A DNA stretch of 35,894 nucleotides from Candidatus Methanomethylophilaceae archaeon (GTDB lineage: Archaea; Thermoplasmatota; Thermoplasmata; Methanomassiliicoccales; Methanomethylophilaceae): NCBI GenBank assembly GCA_016297775.1, contig JAEDGA010000009.1, forward strand, positions 1 through 35,894. The letters run 5' to 3'. Below the pieces are notes generated by a model. That model did no database searches, was not told the origin of the DNA, and saw only the letters and a program-made list of their open reading frames with translations. The stretch's first letter is position 1; each line of letters opens with the position of its first letter. Below are positions 1 through 7,671 of this stretch, in pieces. A program made the translations under genes and the position numbers.

Positions 1-50
1 TTGACCTTGCCAAGGTTAGAACTCGGGTTCAAATCCCGGCGTCCGCACCA
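1..50 (+). tRNA. tRNA-Gly (anticodon GCC), 5' end cut by window edge
   Basis: The window opens inside a tRNA. The anticodon stem TGACC/GGTTA encloses the loop TTGCCAA, giving anticodon GCC (Gly). It is followed by a short variable region, a T arm with loop TTCAAAT closed by TCGGG/CCCGG, the 3' acceptor strand CGTCCGC, discriminator A and an encoded CCA at 48-50. The D arm and 5' acceptor strand lie outside the window, so the acceptor pairing cannot be checked. Confidence 0.9.
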
Positions 51-92
51 TCCTTTCTTCTTCATTCACTCAATTGTTCTGAGAGTATAGTA

Positions 93-653
93 TCAGGCGT
101 AACCGTTCTTCCAGACAGGCAGTACGCATTCGTCCAGTCCTATCTCCGGAAGGTTCCTCGAACCGTTCCTATGGGCATCGAACAGCATACGGATGAATTC
201 CGGTCTGTATGCGATGAAACTTCTCTCACCGATCATGGATACGATCTCATCCGCTGATGCCCATGCGATCTCGTCCACCTCGGATTCCTGCAACGTTATC
301 GGAGATCCGTCATATTCCAGGATGTATGTGTCATCGAACGTGTGCGGCATACGTACGGTCACACAGAGGTCATTCTCGGTTATTCCGTACCTGAGTCCCA
401 ATTCTTCGCGTACCTCTCTGGAAGCACCTTCGTGACTGTCCTCTCCCGCATCTACCTGTCCGGCGGACGACAGGTCCCAGAGGCCAGGGTGTATGCGTTT
501 GCCCATGCTGCGTTTCTGTATGAGCATCCTGTCCCCGTCGAATATGCAGATATGGACGGTGAGCCTGAAACCGTCCGGCCCCCACTGATAACGGGGGACC
601 ACCCTGCCGGTCCTCCTCTTTTCGGAATCGTATACGTCGGTGAGTTCCATCAT
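93..653 (-). CDS. Nudix hydrolase
   Basis: Predicted 186-residue cytosolic Nudix-family pyrophosphohydrolase. The full Nudix box G-x5-E-x7-REVxEExGL is visible: G65, E71, then REVREELGL from R79. It sits after a QKRS-type strand and a GLWD turn that are usual in the family. Family knowledge says the two glutamates of REVREE bind the catalytic divalent metal and the enzyme hydrolyses a nucleoside-diphosphate-linked substrate. Substrate cannot be read from sequence; the GLWDLSSAGxV pattern also occurs in isopentenyl-diphosphate isomerase-like Nudix proteins, so that branch is possible. Two consecutive ATG codons begin the frame (653 and 650). It is a single gene, between tRNA-Gly and tRNA-Cys. 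Confidence 0.88.
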   Translation of the reverse strand: MMELTDVYDSEKRRTGRVVPRYQWGPDGFRLTVHICIFDGDRMLIQKRSMGKRIHPGLWDLSSAGQVDAGEDSHEGASREVREELGLRYGITENDLCVTVRMPHTFDDTYILEYDGSPITLQESEVDEIAWASADEIVSMIGERSFIAYRPEFIRMLFDAHRNGSRNLPEIGLDECVLPVWKNGYA

Positions 654-737
654 GTGATGTTATCGTGAATACGGATATACGTCTTGGCAGACGGATATGA
701 CCATGTCTCTTGGATTAGTGGTTGTGAGAAGAACTCA

Positions 738-812
738 TGGGGTGGGAGGAGGGATTCGAACCCCCGATCTCAGGATCTGCAGTCCCGTGCATAGCCTCTG
801 TGCTACTCCCAC
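738..812 (-). tRNA. tRNA-Cys (anticodon GCA)
   Basis: Reading the minus strand, the acceptor stem GTGGGAG pairs with CTCCCAC, the anticodon stem CGGGA/TCCTG encloses CTGCAGA (anticodon GCA, Cys), and the T arm GGGGG-TTCGAAT-CCCTC is intact apart from one G-T pair. A CCA is encoded at 738-740. The discriminator position (741) reads C on the tRNA strand, whereas tRNA-Cys normally carries U73. The D stem is only three pairs (GCA/TGC), as in other archaeal tRNA-Cys. Confidence 0.92.
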
Positions 813-841
813 GTGTGAGCAATATCCGTATCTATCAATCC

Positions 842-848
842 TATATAA
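842..848 (-). promoter_or_regulatory. TATA box for tRNA-Cys
   Basis: On the minus strand this reads as part of GTTATATAG, centred about 33 bases upstream of the mature tRNA-Cys 5' end, a normal archaeal TATA distance allowing a short leader. The element is nearly symmetrical and could also serve the plus-strand gene that follows. In that case transcription would begin near 870 and the internal ATG at 903 would become the better start for that gene. Confidence 0.5.
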
Positions 849-854
849 CGTTTA

Positions 855-1751
855 GTGGATGGCAGTAGAACCGATTATATCGGATACCGCAGATATGCCC
901 ACATGCACTGCAAGGATGTCGCCGTAAGAGAGGTGGATTTCGAACTGACTGCCGAGAGGATCGGTGCGGAGATGTCCGACTGGATAGCATATGTCAGGAC
1001 GGATCATATCGTCCTCAGGAACGGCGACGAATTCGCCGTGGTCAGGTTCTTCAAGGGCGAAGGAAAAGGTCTGTTCAGACCCGTTGTGGATTTCGAGATC
1101 GTCTCGCTGCCGGAGGATACGGTTTATCACGAGGATCCGGATCTGGACATCATCAACGTTCCCAGGCTGGCGGAGATACAGACCATGTATCCCGGGAAGA
1201 CCGTTGTGGTCAAAGGCGTGTTCTCCCACGTGAACGTGGTGCATGGTATCATACCGTTGAGACTCAGGGTTATAGACAATGTCCCTCCGGCACCTTCGAA
1301 GCTCGGTGCGCTGGTGAGGATGGCATTGTCATCCGGATATGTGGAGAAACCCATAGTCCCGGAGTTCGTGGACATCGATATGGCGGACAGGATCTCCGAG
1401 GTACGTACCGAGGCCGTGATGTTCCCCTGCGAGGTGTCCCATCTCACCGCAGATATGCCCGTATACTTCCTTGACAAGACTCCTAAGCTGGAACATGACG
1501 TTACTCTGGTGGGATGCCATCTTTCCAAGCGCATATACGACGAGTATTACGGCGGAGAGGTACCGTTCCTCAATGTCTGTCCCGCCGATTACATGGAGGA
1601 CGACGGTGTACCCACGATAACGAAATGCTGCAAGGTAAAGAACGGTCACATCTTGGACGGGTGCCATGCGGCCGTTCCGTGGGGTGCGACCGTACCCGAG
1701 GTGGTGGAAGCGATAAACGATCTGTTCCGCGACGCACCGTCAGATGAGTGA
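855..1751 (+). CDS. conserved protein of unknown function, 298 aa
   Basis: I do not recognise this family with confidence. The frame is open for 298 residues with normal archaeal codon use and no signal peptide or membrane segment, so it is probably a soluble cytosolic protein. It is acidic and contains several scattered cysteines (for example the CHLS and KCCKV segments) and a Cys-His stretch near the C-terminus (GCHAAVPWG), which might bind metal; that is inference. The longest frame begins with GTG at 855; an in-frame ATG at 903 (MHCKDVAVREVDF) is an alternative and fits better if the TATA box at 842-848 is used in this direction. Its last 12 bases overlap the 3' end of the opposite-strand TPR gene. 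Confidence 0.75.
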   Translation: MDGSRTDYIGYRRYAHMHCKDVAVREVDFELTAERIGAEMSDWIAYVRTDHIVLRNGDEFAVVRFFKGEGKGLFRPVVDFEIVSLPEDTVYHEDPDLDIINVPRLAEIQTMYPGKTVVVKGVFSHVNVVHGIIPLRLRVIDNVPPAPSKLGALVRMALSSGYVEKPIVPEFVDIDMADRISEVRTEAVMFPCEVSHLTADMPVYFLDKTPKLEHDVTLVGCHLSKRIYDEYYGGEVPFLNVCPADYMEDDGVPTITKCCKVKNGHILDGCHAAVPWGATVPEVVEAINDLFRDAPSDE

Positions 1752-2153
1752 GCGTCCGCGGTTCATGGCCTTATGGCCCTCGTCGTTCCTTCCGGCTTTG
1801 AAGTATAACTGACCCAGATAGTACCAGATCTCGCAATTGTTCGGTTCCTTCTCGGCCCATCTCCTCATTTGGGCTATCGCTCCGTCCAGATCCCCTTTGG
1901 CCTCCTTCAGGCGCGCGACGCACATGCCGTGGCTCTCTTCCTCCAGGACGGTCAGCATGGTCTTGCGGGCATTGCGCATCAGCACCTCGACAGAGTTCTC
2001 GGATATCCATGGGTATCTGCCTCTGACGAGGTCGGAGAACGCGGCGACCTTCTCCGGGATGGGGATGGCCTCCGGTCCTTCGAAGATGTCCCTCGGGACG
2101 CTTATCCTCATGGTCCCATGGGTGACCTCTATATGGTTGGCTTGAGGGCTCAT
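1740..2153 (-). CDS. TPR-like small protein, third gene of the pyrDK operon
   Basis: A 137-residue cytosolic protein. The C-terminal third has a tetratricopeptide-like helical repeat: AKGDLDGAIAQMRRWAEKEPNNCEIWYYLGQLYFKAGRNDEGHKA read in two overlapping helices with the W/L-G-Y/A-F/P spacing of TPR motifs. The N-terminal part is not recognised. I place the start at the ATG at 2151-2153, which overlaps the pyrK stop by four bases (ATGA), a typical translational-coupling arrangement; the longer open frame upstream is only a shadow of pyrK. Because it is the last gene of a pyrimidine operon it may assist that pathway or simply be co-transcribed. Its 3' end overlaps the convergent gene by 12 bases. 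Confidence 0.8.
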   Translation of the reverse strand: MSPQANHIEVTHGTMRISVPRDIFEGPEAIPIPEKVAAFSDLVRGRYPWISENSVEVLMRNARKTMLTVLEEESHGMCVARLKEAKGDLDGAIAQMRRWAEKEPNNCEIWYYLGQLYFKAGRNDEGHKAMNRGRSLI

Positions 2154-2917
2154 CTGAAGCTCACGAACGTACCGCAGGCATCCCTGCGTCCCACTCCGAA
2201 GTCCTTCATGGAATTGATCTGCTCGCGGGTGAACACGGGGCCGTCCTTGCAGACCCTGTGCTCGTCGATCATGCATGCGCCGCATACCCCGGCGCCACAC
2301 TTCATGTATCTCTCCAGTGAGAACTGGCACTTCATTCCGATCTCGTTCATGTACTTCAGGAGGAAGAAAAGCATGACCTCGGGTCCGCAGGCGATGATCT
2401 CGTCGTACTCGTTCTCGGAAAGTACCTTCTTCACCATCTCGACGGCGTTGCAGTGTTCCCCCATGCTTCCGTCATCGGTGCATATCCAGTGCTTTCCGCA
2501 GTACTCCTTTCCGATGGGGTCGGCGTATGCGACCTCGTCGGCATCCCTGGCAGCGAACACCGCATCCACTTTCCTCTGTTTGAGTACGGGGGTTATCGGT
2601 GCTATGCCTATGCCGCCTCCTACGACAAGGATCCTCTTTGCGGATAGGTCGTATCCGTTGCCGTACGGGCCTCTGACCCTGATCTCGTCCCCCGCCTTGC
2701 GTGATGCCAGGAATTCGGTGTCGGGTCCGATCACCTTGAATGTGATAGACTTCTCGTCATCGACGGATGACAGCGACAGGGGGATCTCGTCCATGCCTGG
2801 GCACCATACCATGATGAACTGTCCGGGTACAGCCTTCTCGTCCCAATCGAACTTTATCGTCCTGCTGTACTTGTTCGTCTGTTCGTTGCTCTTGACCCTG
2901 ACGACGGCATCACTCAT
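2150..2917 (-). CDS. pyrK: dihydroorotate dehydrogenase B, electron-transfer subunit (PyrK)
   Basis: Predicted iron-sulfur flavoprotein that passes electrons between PyrD and NAD(H) in de novo pyrimidine synthesis. The order of domains fits the family: an N-terminal ferredoxin-reductase-like FAD domain, a dinucleotide-binding segment (VVGGGIGIAP, about residues 98-107), and a C-terminal 2Fe-2S loop with four cysteines spaced C-x4-C-x2-C-x7-C (about residues 207, 212, 215 and 223). I choose the ATG at 2917, preceded by a GAGGTG ribosome site at suitable distance, over the GTG nine bases further upstream. It overlaps the end of pyrD by eight bases and is itself overlapped by the TPR gene, so the three are one operon. 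Confidence 0.93.
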   Translation of the reverse strand: MSDAVVRVKSNEQTNKYSRTIKFDWDEKAVPGQFIMVWCPGMDEIPLSLSSVDDEKSITFKVIGPDTEFLASRKAGDEIRVRGPYGNGYDLSAKRILVVGGGIGIAPITPVLKQRKVDAVFAARDADEVAYADPIGKEYCGKHWICTDDGSMGEHCNAVEMVKKVLSENEYDEIIACGPEVMLFFLLKYMNEIGMKCQFSLERYMKCGAGVCGACMIDEHRVCKDGPVFTREQINSMKDFGVGRRDACGTFVSFR

Positions 2918-3815
2918 GTGCCACACCTCTCATGTCCTCTATGCTGGAATATCCGTATTCGTCCATGAACCTGCTCATGCCTTCGTTGATGCGGGAGAAC
3001 ACGTCCACTCCCTCCGTCAGTACCGCGGTACCAAGCTGGAATGCGCTTGCACCCGCCATGATGTATTCGATTGCATCCCTGTGATCGTATATGCCTCCGA
3101 CACCGACGATGGGTATGGATACGGAGTTGTAAAGGTCCCAGACGGCTCTAACTCCGATGGGTTTGATGCATTTTCCGGATAGCCCGCAGACCTTGTTGCT
3201 GAGCAGGGGCTTTCCGAACTCCGGAACGATGACCATGGCCTTCAGGGTGTTGATGGCCACTATCGCATCCCCTCCGGCATCCTCGACCGCCCTTCCTATT
3301 TCAGGCAGTATGTGCGTATTGGGGGTGAGTTTGGTCCATACCGGGACCTTCACCACATCCTTCACTGCTGATACTATGGAAGCCACCATCTTGGGGTCCG
3401 TACCCACCTCCATACCGTATCCCTTCGCATGCGGGCACGAGAGGTTCAGTTCCACCGCACAGGCGCCGTAATCCTCCATCCTTCCGGCAAGCCTTGCGAA
3501 TTCCTCCGGGGATGCACCATATACCGAACCGACGATGGGCCCTTCCTTGACAGCGACCTCCATCTCCTCGGCGAACGCGTCTATTCCGGGGTTGGGAAGT
3601 CCCATGGCGTTGATGCATCCGCAGGGGACCTCCGTGAAGTTGGGGTTCCTGTGACCGGGGTTCGGGACGGATCCCACGGATTTGGATACGACCGCTCCTG
3701 CTCCGGATCTGAGCATCCTTACCATTGTGTCTCCGGTCTCGTCCATGATCCCGGACGCAACCATGCCGGGTCTTTCAAGACCGATACTTCCGATTCTGAC
3801 CTTGAGGTCGCTCAT
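2910..3815 (-). CDS. pyrD: dihydroorotate dehydrogenase B, catalytic subunit (PyrD)
   Basis: About 301 residues, the usual length for class 1B PyrD. It oxidises dihydroorotate to orotate using FMN in a TIM barrel. Visible family features: ASGIMDETG near the N-terminus, the substrate-loop region ELNLSCPHAKG with the catalytic-site cysteine typical of class 1 enzymes, PVWTKLTPN, GGDAIVAINT, the GLSGKCIKPIGVRAVWDL stretch, and the phosphate-binding GVGGIYDHRDAIEYIMAGASAFQLGTA, of which GVGGI is the core. Start: ATG at 3815 lies about 27 bases after the TATA-like TTTAAA at 3840-3845, pointing to a leaderless message; the ATG at 3824 is an alternative. First gene of the pyrDK-TPR operon. Confidence 0.94.
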   Translation of the reverse strand: MSDLKVRIGSIGLERPGMVASGIMDETGDTMVRMLRSGAGAVVSKSVGSVPNPGHRNPNFTEVPCGCINAMGLPNPGIDAFAEEMEVAVKEGPIVGSVYGASPEEFARLAGRMEDYGACAVELNLSCPHAKGYGMEVGTDPKMVASIVSAVKDVVKVPVWTKLTPNTHILPEIGRAVEDAGGDAIVAINTLKAMVIVPEFGKPLLSNKVCGLSGKCIKPIGVRAVWDLYNSVSIPIVGVGGIYDHRDAIEYIMAGASAFQLGTAVLTEGVDVFSRINEGMSRFMDEYGYSSIEDMRGVAHE

Positions 3816-3839
3816 GGCCACCATATCCCATACTACCGA

Positions 3840-3845
3840 TTTAAA
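3840..3845 (-). promoter_or_regulatory. TATA box for pyrD operon
   Basis: TTTAAA on the minus strand, about 27 bases before the ATG at 3815. The distance predicts a transcript starting at or just before that ATG, that is, a leaderless message. Confidence 0.55.
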
Positions 3846-4012
3846 GGATAGGCGGGTGCAGACCTATACGGGATCCTTCCGGTCACGGCATCGGGAACGG
3901 CCAACATATCGGCGGATGTCACGGTGTGGAACATACATCCCGATACCACGCGATCACCGTCCTCCGACCGGTGACCTATGTCACACAACATCCATCGGTG
4001 ACGGTACATGGG

Positions 4013-4018
4013 TATAAA
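4013..4018 (+). promoter_or_regulatory. TATA box for sufS
   Basis: TATAAA in an otherwise GC-rich stretch, 30 bases before the ATG at 4043. This spacing supports the start at 4043 rather than the longer frame beginning at 3926, and predicts an almost leaderless transcript. The rest of the 3816-4042 divergent interval shows no further gene. Confidence 0.6.
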
Positions 4019-4042
4019 GGGAAGTATGGGATTCGAGGTCCC

Positions 4043-5245
4043 ATGGACGTTCAATCCGTTCGCAAGGACTTCCCCACCGTCAGGAATTCGGATGCGGTTT
4101 ACATGGACAGTGCATGTCAGTCGCTGAAACCGGACTGTGTCATCGATGCCGTGATGAGATATTACACGGAGTTCCCGGCGTGCGGAGGCAGATCCGTGCA
4201 CTCCATGGCCACCGCGGTGTCCGTTGGTGTGGACGAGTCCAGAGAGAAGCTTGCCGAGTTCTTCAACGGAGATGCCCCGGAATGTTTCGCATTCACCAAG
4301 AACTGCACGGAAGGGATGAACATCGTCGCCCGCGGTTTCGGACTGAAGAGGGGCGATGCCGTCCTGACCACGGATGTGGAGCACAACTCCAACCATGTGC
4401 AGTGGATACAGATGGCGGAGGATACCGGGATAAGGAGGCGTTTCTGCAAGACCTCCCGTGACGGCGTCTTCGACATCGAGGAGTTCAAGAGATCCCTTTC
4501 CAAGGACGTAAAGCTCGTATCGCTGGGTCATGTCAGCAACGTCACCGGATGCACCGTTCCTCTGAAGGAGGTGACCGAGATCGCCCATGACCGCGGGATC
4601 CCGGTCCTCGCCGACGGAGCGCAGGCCGCACCGCATTTGAAGGTGGATCTCAAGGATCTGGACGTGGATTTCTACTGTGCGAGTCTCCACAAGATGCTGG
4701 CACCTACCGGCGTGGGTATGATGTACGGCAAGATGGACATGCTGAAGGCATTGAGGCCGATGACCGGCGGAGGGGGTATAGTCGGATTGACCACATATGA
4801 CGGTGTAAAGATCTCCCCGCCTCCGGAGAAGTTCGAGGCAGGGTTATCCAATTATTCCGGGATATACGCGGTGAAGCACGCGTTGGAGTATCTCGAGAGG
4901 ATAGGTATGGAGAACATACCTAAGCATGAGGAGATGCTTCAGAGGCGCATACAGGCAGGGATCGAGGATGTGAAGGGCATCTCGATCGTCGGACCGGAGG
5001 ATCCGGCACTCAGAGGCGGTGTGTTCTCGTTCAACATCGAAGGTCTGAACTCCCATGACATCGCCATGATGCTGGACAACATGGGAAAGGTGATGATAAG
5101 GTCGGGTATGCACTGTGCACACCCGTTCTTCGTGTCCCGCGGTATAGACGGATGTGCCAGGGCATCCGTGTACATATACAACGACGAGAGTGACGTGGAT
5201 CGTTTCACCGGATTGCTGGTGAAGATCGCGGACACGTTCGCATGA
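4043..5245 (+). CDS. sufS: cysteine desulfurase, SufS type
   Basis: Roughly 400-residue fold-type I PLP enzyme that removes sulfur from cysteine as an enzyme-bound persulfide for Fe-S cluster and other thiocofactor synthesis. Visible: PLP-binding Asp in VLADGAQ (D191), Schiff-base lysine in SLHKML (K217), and the catalytic cysteine in RSGMHCAHP (C358), the group II (SufS/CsdA) pattern. N-terminal FPTVRNSDAVYMDSAC matches the usual start region of the family. Start chosen at ATG 4043 from homologous length and the TATA box 30 bases upstream. Ends one base before the convergent small membrane-protein gene. No SufE or SufBC gene is visible next to it. Confidence 0.93.
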   Translation: MDVQSVRKDFPTVRNSDAVYMDSACQSLKPDCVIDAVMRYYTEFPACGGRSVHSMATAVSVGVDESREKLAEFFNGDAPECFAFTKNCTEGMNIVARGFGLKRGDAVLTTDVEHNSNHVQWIQMAEDTGIRRRFCKTSRDGVFDIEEFKRSLSKDVKLVSLGHVSNVTGCTVPLKEVTEIAHDRGIPVLADGAQAAPHLKVDLKDLDVDFYCASLHKMLAPTGVGMMYGKMDMLKALRPMTGGGGIVGLTTYDGVKISPPPEKFEAGLSNYSGIYAVKHALEYLERIGMENIPKHEEMLQRRIQAGIEDVKGISIVGPEDPALRGGVFSFNIEGLNSHDIAMMLDNMGKVMIRSGMHCAHPFFVSRGIDGCARASVYIYNDESDVDRFTGLLVKIADTFA

Positions 5246-5626
5246 TCATTCCGTCACGGTCACATTCAGACGGTCGCCGTTCTTGGAGAGTATGATCACA
5301 TCGTTCGGATTCAACACGGTATCGCATATCACATCGTTCCTGAGTATGTACGTGTAGGATCCGTCCGAACACTCCATCTTCAGTATGCGACCTTCGAATG
5401 ACATCCTCGCATCCGAACCGGGGAGGTACGTGCTCAGCGATAGGACGGATTCGTCCGCACTGCCGGACATGAAACGGTCCAAGGCCTTTCCGATCGCGTC
5501 GCAGTTCCTCTCCTTGCCCATATCCGTCTGGTCGTCGAAGTGATCCATCACCGGTGCGGACAGGAGTACCAGTATCACGGCGGCACATATACATGCGGAG
5601 GTACGGGACAGGATGAATTCCATCAT
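5246..5626 (-). CDS. small membrane-anchored secreted protein (third gene of pilin-like operon)
   Basis: 126 residues with one N-terminal hydrophobic segment (about residues 8-26, ACICAAVILVLLSAPV) followed by a polar extracytoplasmic domain with three cysteines in the mature part. I do not recognise a named family. Start overlaps the stop of the upstream gene by four bases (ATGA), so it is translationally coupled to the two pilin-like proteins before it. It lacks their basic KKG motif before the hydrophobic helix, so it is probably a partner rather than a prepilin. Ends head to tail against sufS with no intergenic space. Confidence 0.72.
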   Translation of the reverse strand: MMEFILSRTSACICAAVILVLLSAPVMDHFDDQTDMGKERNCDAIGKALDRFMSGSADESVLSLSTYLPGSDARMSFEGRILKMECSDGSYTYILRNDVICDTVLNPNDVIILSKNGDRLNVTVTE

Positions 5627-6042
5627 ATTACCCTGACCTCCGTGGCGCCGTCGGAGAAGGAAATGCTGAGTGTGCGTGTGCCGGATATCTCCGTGATATC
5701 GGAGAACGGGATGATCGGCTTCTCCATCCAGTGTTCGGATGATAATTTTCCGTTGCAGTACATATGGATGGCGAACGCATCGTCACCCTTTCCGCCGATC
5801 ACGATCCTGCATCCGTCGGGTATGTTGACCTCCAGGGTACGTGTCGCACCGTTAACGGAATAGTACACGGATGAGGCCGCATCAGCGATCCTCCTCGATT
5901 CGTTCTCCATCGTGTTCACGTCCATCGTTTTCTCCCCGGATTCGAGTGCTCCCGCCATTATCGGGAATGAAACGATCAAAATCACAGAAATCATAAGGAG
6001 TTTTATGGGGGTCGAGATGACCCCTTTCTTGTTCATCCTCAT
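5623..6042 (-). CDS. pilin-like small secreted protein (second gene)
   Basis: 139 residues. The N-terminus MRMNKKGVISTPIKLLM carries a short basic leader ending in KKG followed by a hydrophobic helix (about residues 8-31), the arrangement of archaeal class III (prepilin) signal peptides cleaved by PibD-type peptidase. The rest is a predicted beta-rich exodomain (for example ATRTLEVNIPDGCRIVIGG). No named family recognised. ATGA overlaps on both sides tie it to its neighbours. A type IV pilus ATPase or platform protein is not present in the window, so assembly would have to use genes elsewhere. Confidence 0.72.
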   Translation of the reverse strand: MRMNKKGVISTPIKLLMISVILIVSFPIMAGALESGEKTMDVNTMENESRRIADAASSVYYSVNGATRTLEVNIPDGCRIVIGGKGDDAFAIHMYCNGKLSSEHWMEKPIIPFSDITEISGTRTLSISFSDGATEVRVI

Positions 6043-6515
6043 TTCGTCACCAGCACCGTGGTCTTGTAGGTGGACATTCCGGGTTTGGAGATCTCCACGT
6101 TCAGGTATCCGTAGTCGTCGAGGTTGTTGAGTGTTATCCTCAAGGTCACCGTCCCGGAGGACAGGGTCTTTCCGGCAGGGACGTTCCCGGTGGAGCCGTT
6201 GTATGCGGAACTGCTGTATGTGTAGGCCTTGGCTCCGAGTCCGCTGACGACGACGTCCGCACCTTCGATCACGTTTCCGTTGTTGTCGTATGCGGTGACG
6301 GTCACGTCGTAGTAACTGTTGCTCATCTTCTTCACGGTGACCTTCGCATCATCGATGGTGGATGGTTCCTCGATGCTGTTCATCCATCCGACCATGGTGG
6401 CCAGTCCGATGCTGGCGATGACGATGATGATCAGGAGCTGCAGGGGCAGTCCTTCGATCCCGCCTTTCTTGTTCTTGTTCAGTCTTCTTCTCATGAAAGC
6501 GGTGTTCTGCTTCAT
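6039..6515 (-). CDS. pilin-like small secreted protein (first gene)
   Basis: 158 residues. Basic leader MKQNTAFMRRRLNKNKKGG followed by a long hydrophobic helix (IEGLPLQLLIIIVIASIG, about residues 20-42), again like an archaeal prepilin signal with a KKGG processing site. The exodomain resembles an immunoglobulin-like or carboxypeptidase-regulatory fold (KVTVKKMSNSYYDVTVTAYD, NGNVIEGADVVVSGLG), which in secreted archaeal proteins is usually structural. First gene of the three-gene operon; a TATA-like GATATAC near 6541-6546 lies about 28 bases upstream of the start. Role in surface filaments is inference. Confidence 0.75.
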   Translation of the reverse strand: MKQNTAFMRRRLNKNKKGGIEGLPLQLLIIIVIASIGLATMVGWMNSIEEPSTIDDAKVTVKKMSNSYYDVTVTAYDNNGNVIEGADVVVSGLGAKAYTYSSSAYNGSTGNVPAGKTLSSGTVTLRITLNNLDDYGYLNVEISKPGMSTYKTTVLVTK

Positions 6516-6722
6516 GGTACATAGTTCGCTTTCCGAGGGTATATCAACCGAACGTTAACATTACGGAGTTAACACATGCGGGTCCGGATCGCACCATGCG
6601 ATGTGTGCATGGGATCGATCGCCGTTAAGGCCCATCATCCCTGATAAGTACGTGCGTGTATGCGGACATGCGTGCGACTGTATTTCGTAATATGTTAAAT
6701 ATTGCTTTCCTGATGGGCGGTC
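6516..6722. other. divergent intergenic region between pilin-like operon and ABC exporter
   Basis: 207 bases without a gene. It holds TATA-like sequence for the minus-strand operon near 6541 and, for the plus-strand ABC ATPase, an AT-rich TTAAATAT at about 6696-6703, roughly 25 bases before its start. Two GTTAAC hexamers lie near 6553-6575. No RNA gene seen. Confidence 0.4.
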
Positions 6723-7667
6723 ATGTCAGGTGAACCGATAGAGATCGTCAACCTTAGGAGGGAGTTCGGATCCTTCGTAGCGGTGGACAATCTCAACCTC
6801 GAGATCAAGAAGAACAGTTTCACCGGATTCCTCGGACCGAACGGTGCGGGAAAGAGCACTACGCTCAAGATCCTCACCAATCTCATCCATGCGACATCCG
6901 GTCAGGCGTATCTCAACGGGATCGATGTTGTGTCGAACCCCCGCGAGGCGTTGTCGAACGTAGGTACCGTCGTGGAGACTCCCGAATTCTACCCGTATCT
7001 CACCCCCAGGCAGACCATGAGGTATGTGGGCGAGATCATAGGTATGGACAGGGAATCCATTTCCGCACAGACCGAGGAGATCCTCGAGAAGGTCAAGATG
7101 ACCGAGTGGGGAGACAAGAAGCTCGGTACCTTCTCCAAGGGAATGAGACAGAGGATCGCCTTGGGTCAGGCACTTCTCAACGACCCCAAGGTCATCATCC
7201 TCGATGAACCCACATCCGGATTGGATCCCAGGGGTATGGCCGAGATGAGGGAGATCCTGAAGAACCTCAGGACCAACACCAACGATCTCACCATCATGAT
7301 GTCCTCGCACATCCTCCACGAGGTCAGCGACCTCTGCGACCGTGTCGCGATGATCAACCACGGAAAGCTCCTGGTCCACGACACCATCGACATGGTGAAA
7401 GCAATCGCGGATTACCGCGGTATCACCATAAGGATGCTGGAGGAGCCCACCCCCCAGATCCTGGAGAGGATCAAGGGACTCGACAACGTCGTCGACGCAC
7501 AGCGCAACGGCGGGAACGAGTGTATCGTCAAGATCAAGGGCGGTGCGTACGAGCAGGAGAAGCTGTTCAACGATATCAGCTCGCTAGGTATCAGGATCTT
7601 CAGCCTCTCGGAGATAGAGAATTCACTCGAGACCGTGTATCTCGATCTCATCAAGGAGACCAAGTGA
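6723..7667 (+). CDS. ABC transporter ATP-binding protein (ABC-2 exporter type)
   Basis: 314 residues, cytosolic ATPase of an export-type ABC system. Walker A GPNGAGKST, Q-loop region ETPEFYPYLTPRQT, signature FSKGMRQRIALGQAL, Walker B VIILDEPTSGLDP and the switch histidine in MSSHILHEV are all intact. The C-terminal ~80 residues form the regulatory extension common in CcmA/NatA-like proteins. Start ATG 6723 follows an AT-rich TATA-like element by about 25 bases. Its permease follows after four bases, so the two are co-transcribed. Substrate unknown: such pairs move drugs, lipids, sodium or peptides. Confidence 0.92.
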   Translation: MSGEPIEIVNLRREFGSFVAVDNLNLEIKKNSFTGFLGPNGAGKSTTLKILTNLIHATSGQAYLNGIDVVSNPREALSNVGTVVETPEFYPYLTPRQTMRYVGEIIGMDRESISAQTEEILEKVKMTEWGDKKLGTFSKGMRQRIALGQALLNDPKVIILDEPTSGLDPRGMAEMREILKNLRTNTNDLTIMMSSHILHEVSDLCDRVAMINHGKLLVHDTIDMVKAIADYRGITIRMLEEPTPQILERIKGLDNVVDAQRNGGNECIVKIKGGAYEQEKLFNDISSLGIRIFSLSEIENSLETVYLDLIKETK

Positions 7668-7671
7668 TCAC

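Noticed and set aside
1869..3182. 437-codon open frame antisense to pyrK/pyrD
   Set aside because: Overlaps three well-supported genes of an operon and shows no domain; shadow frame.
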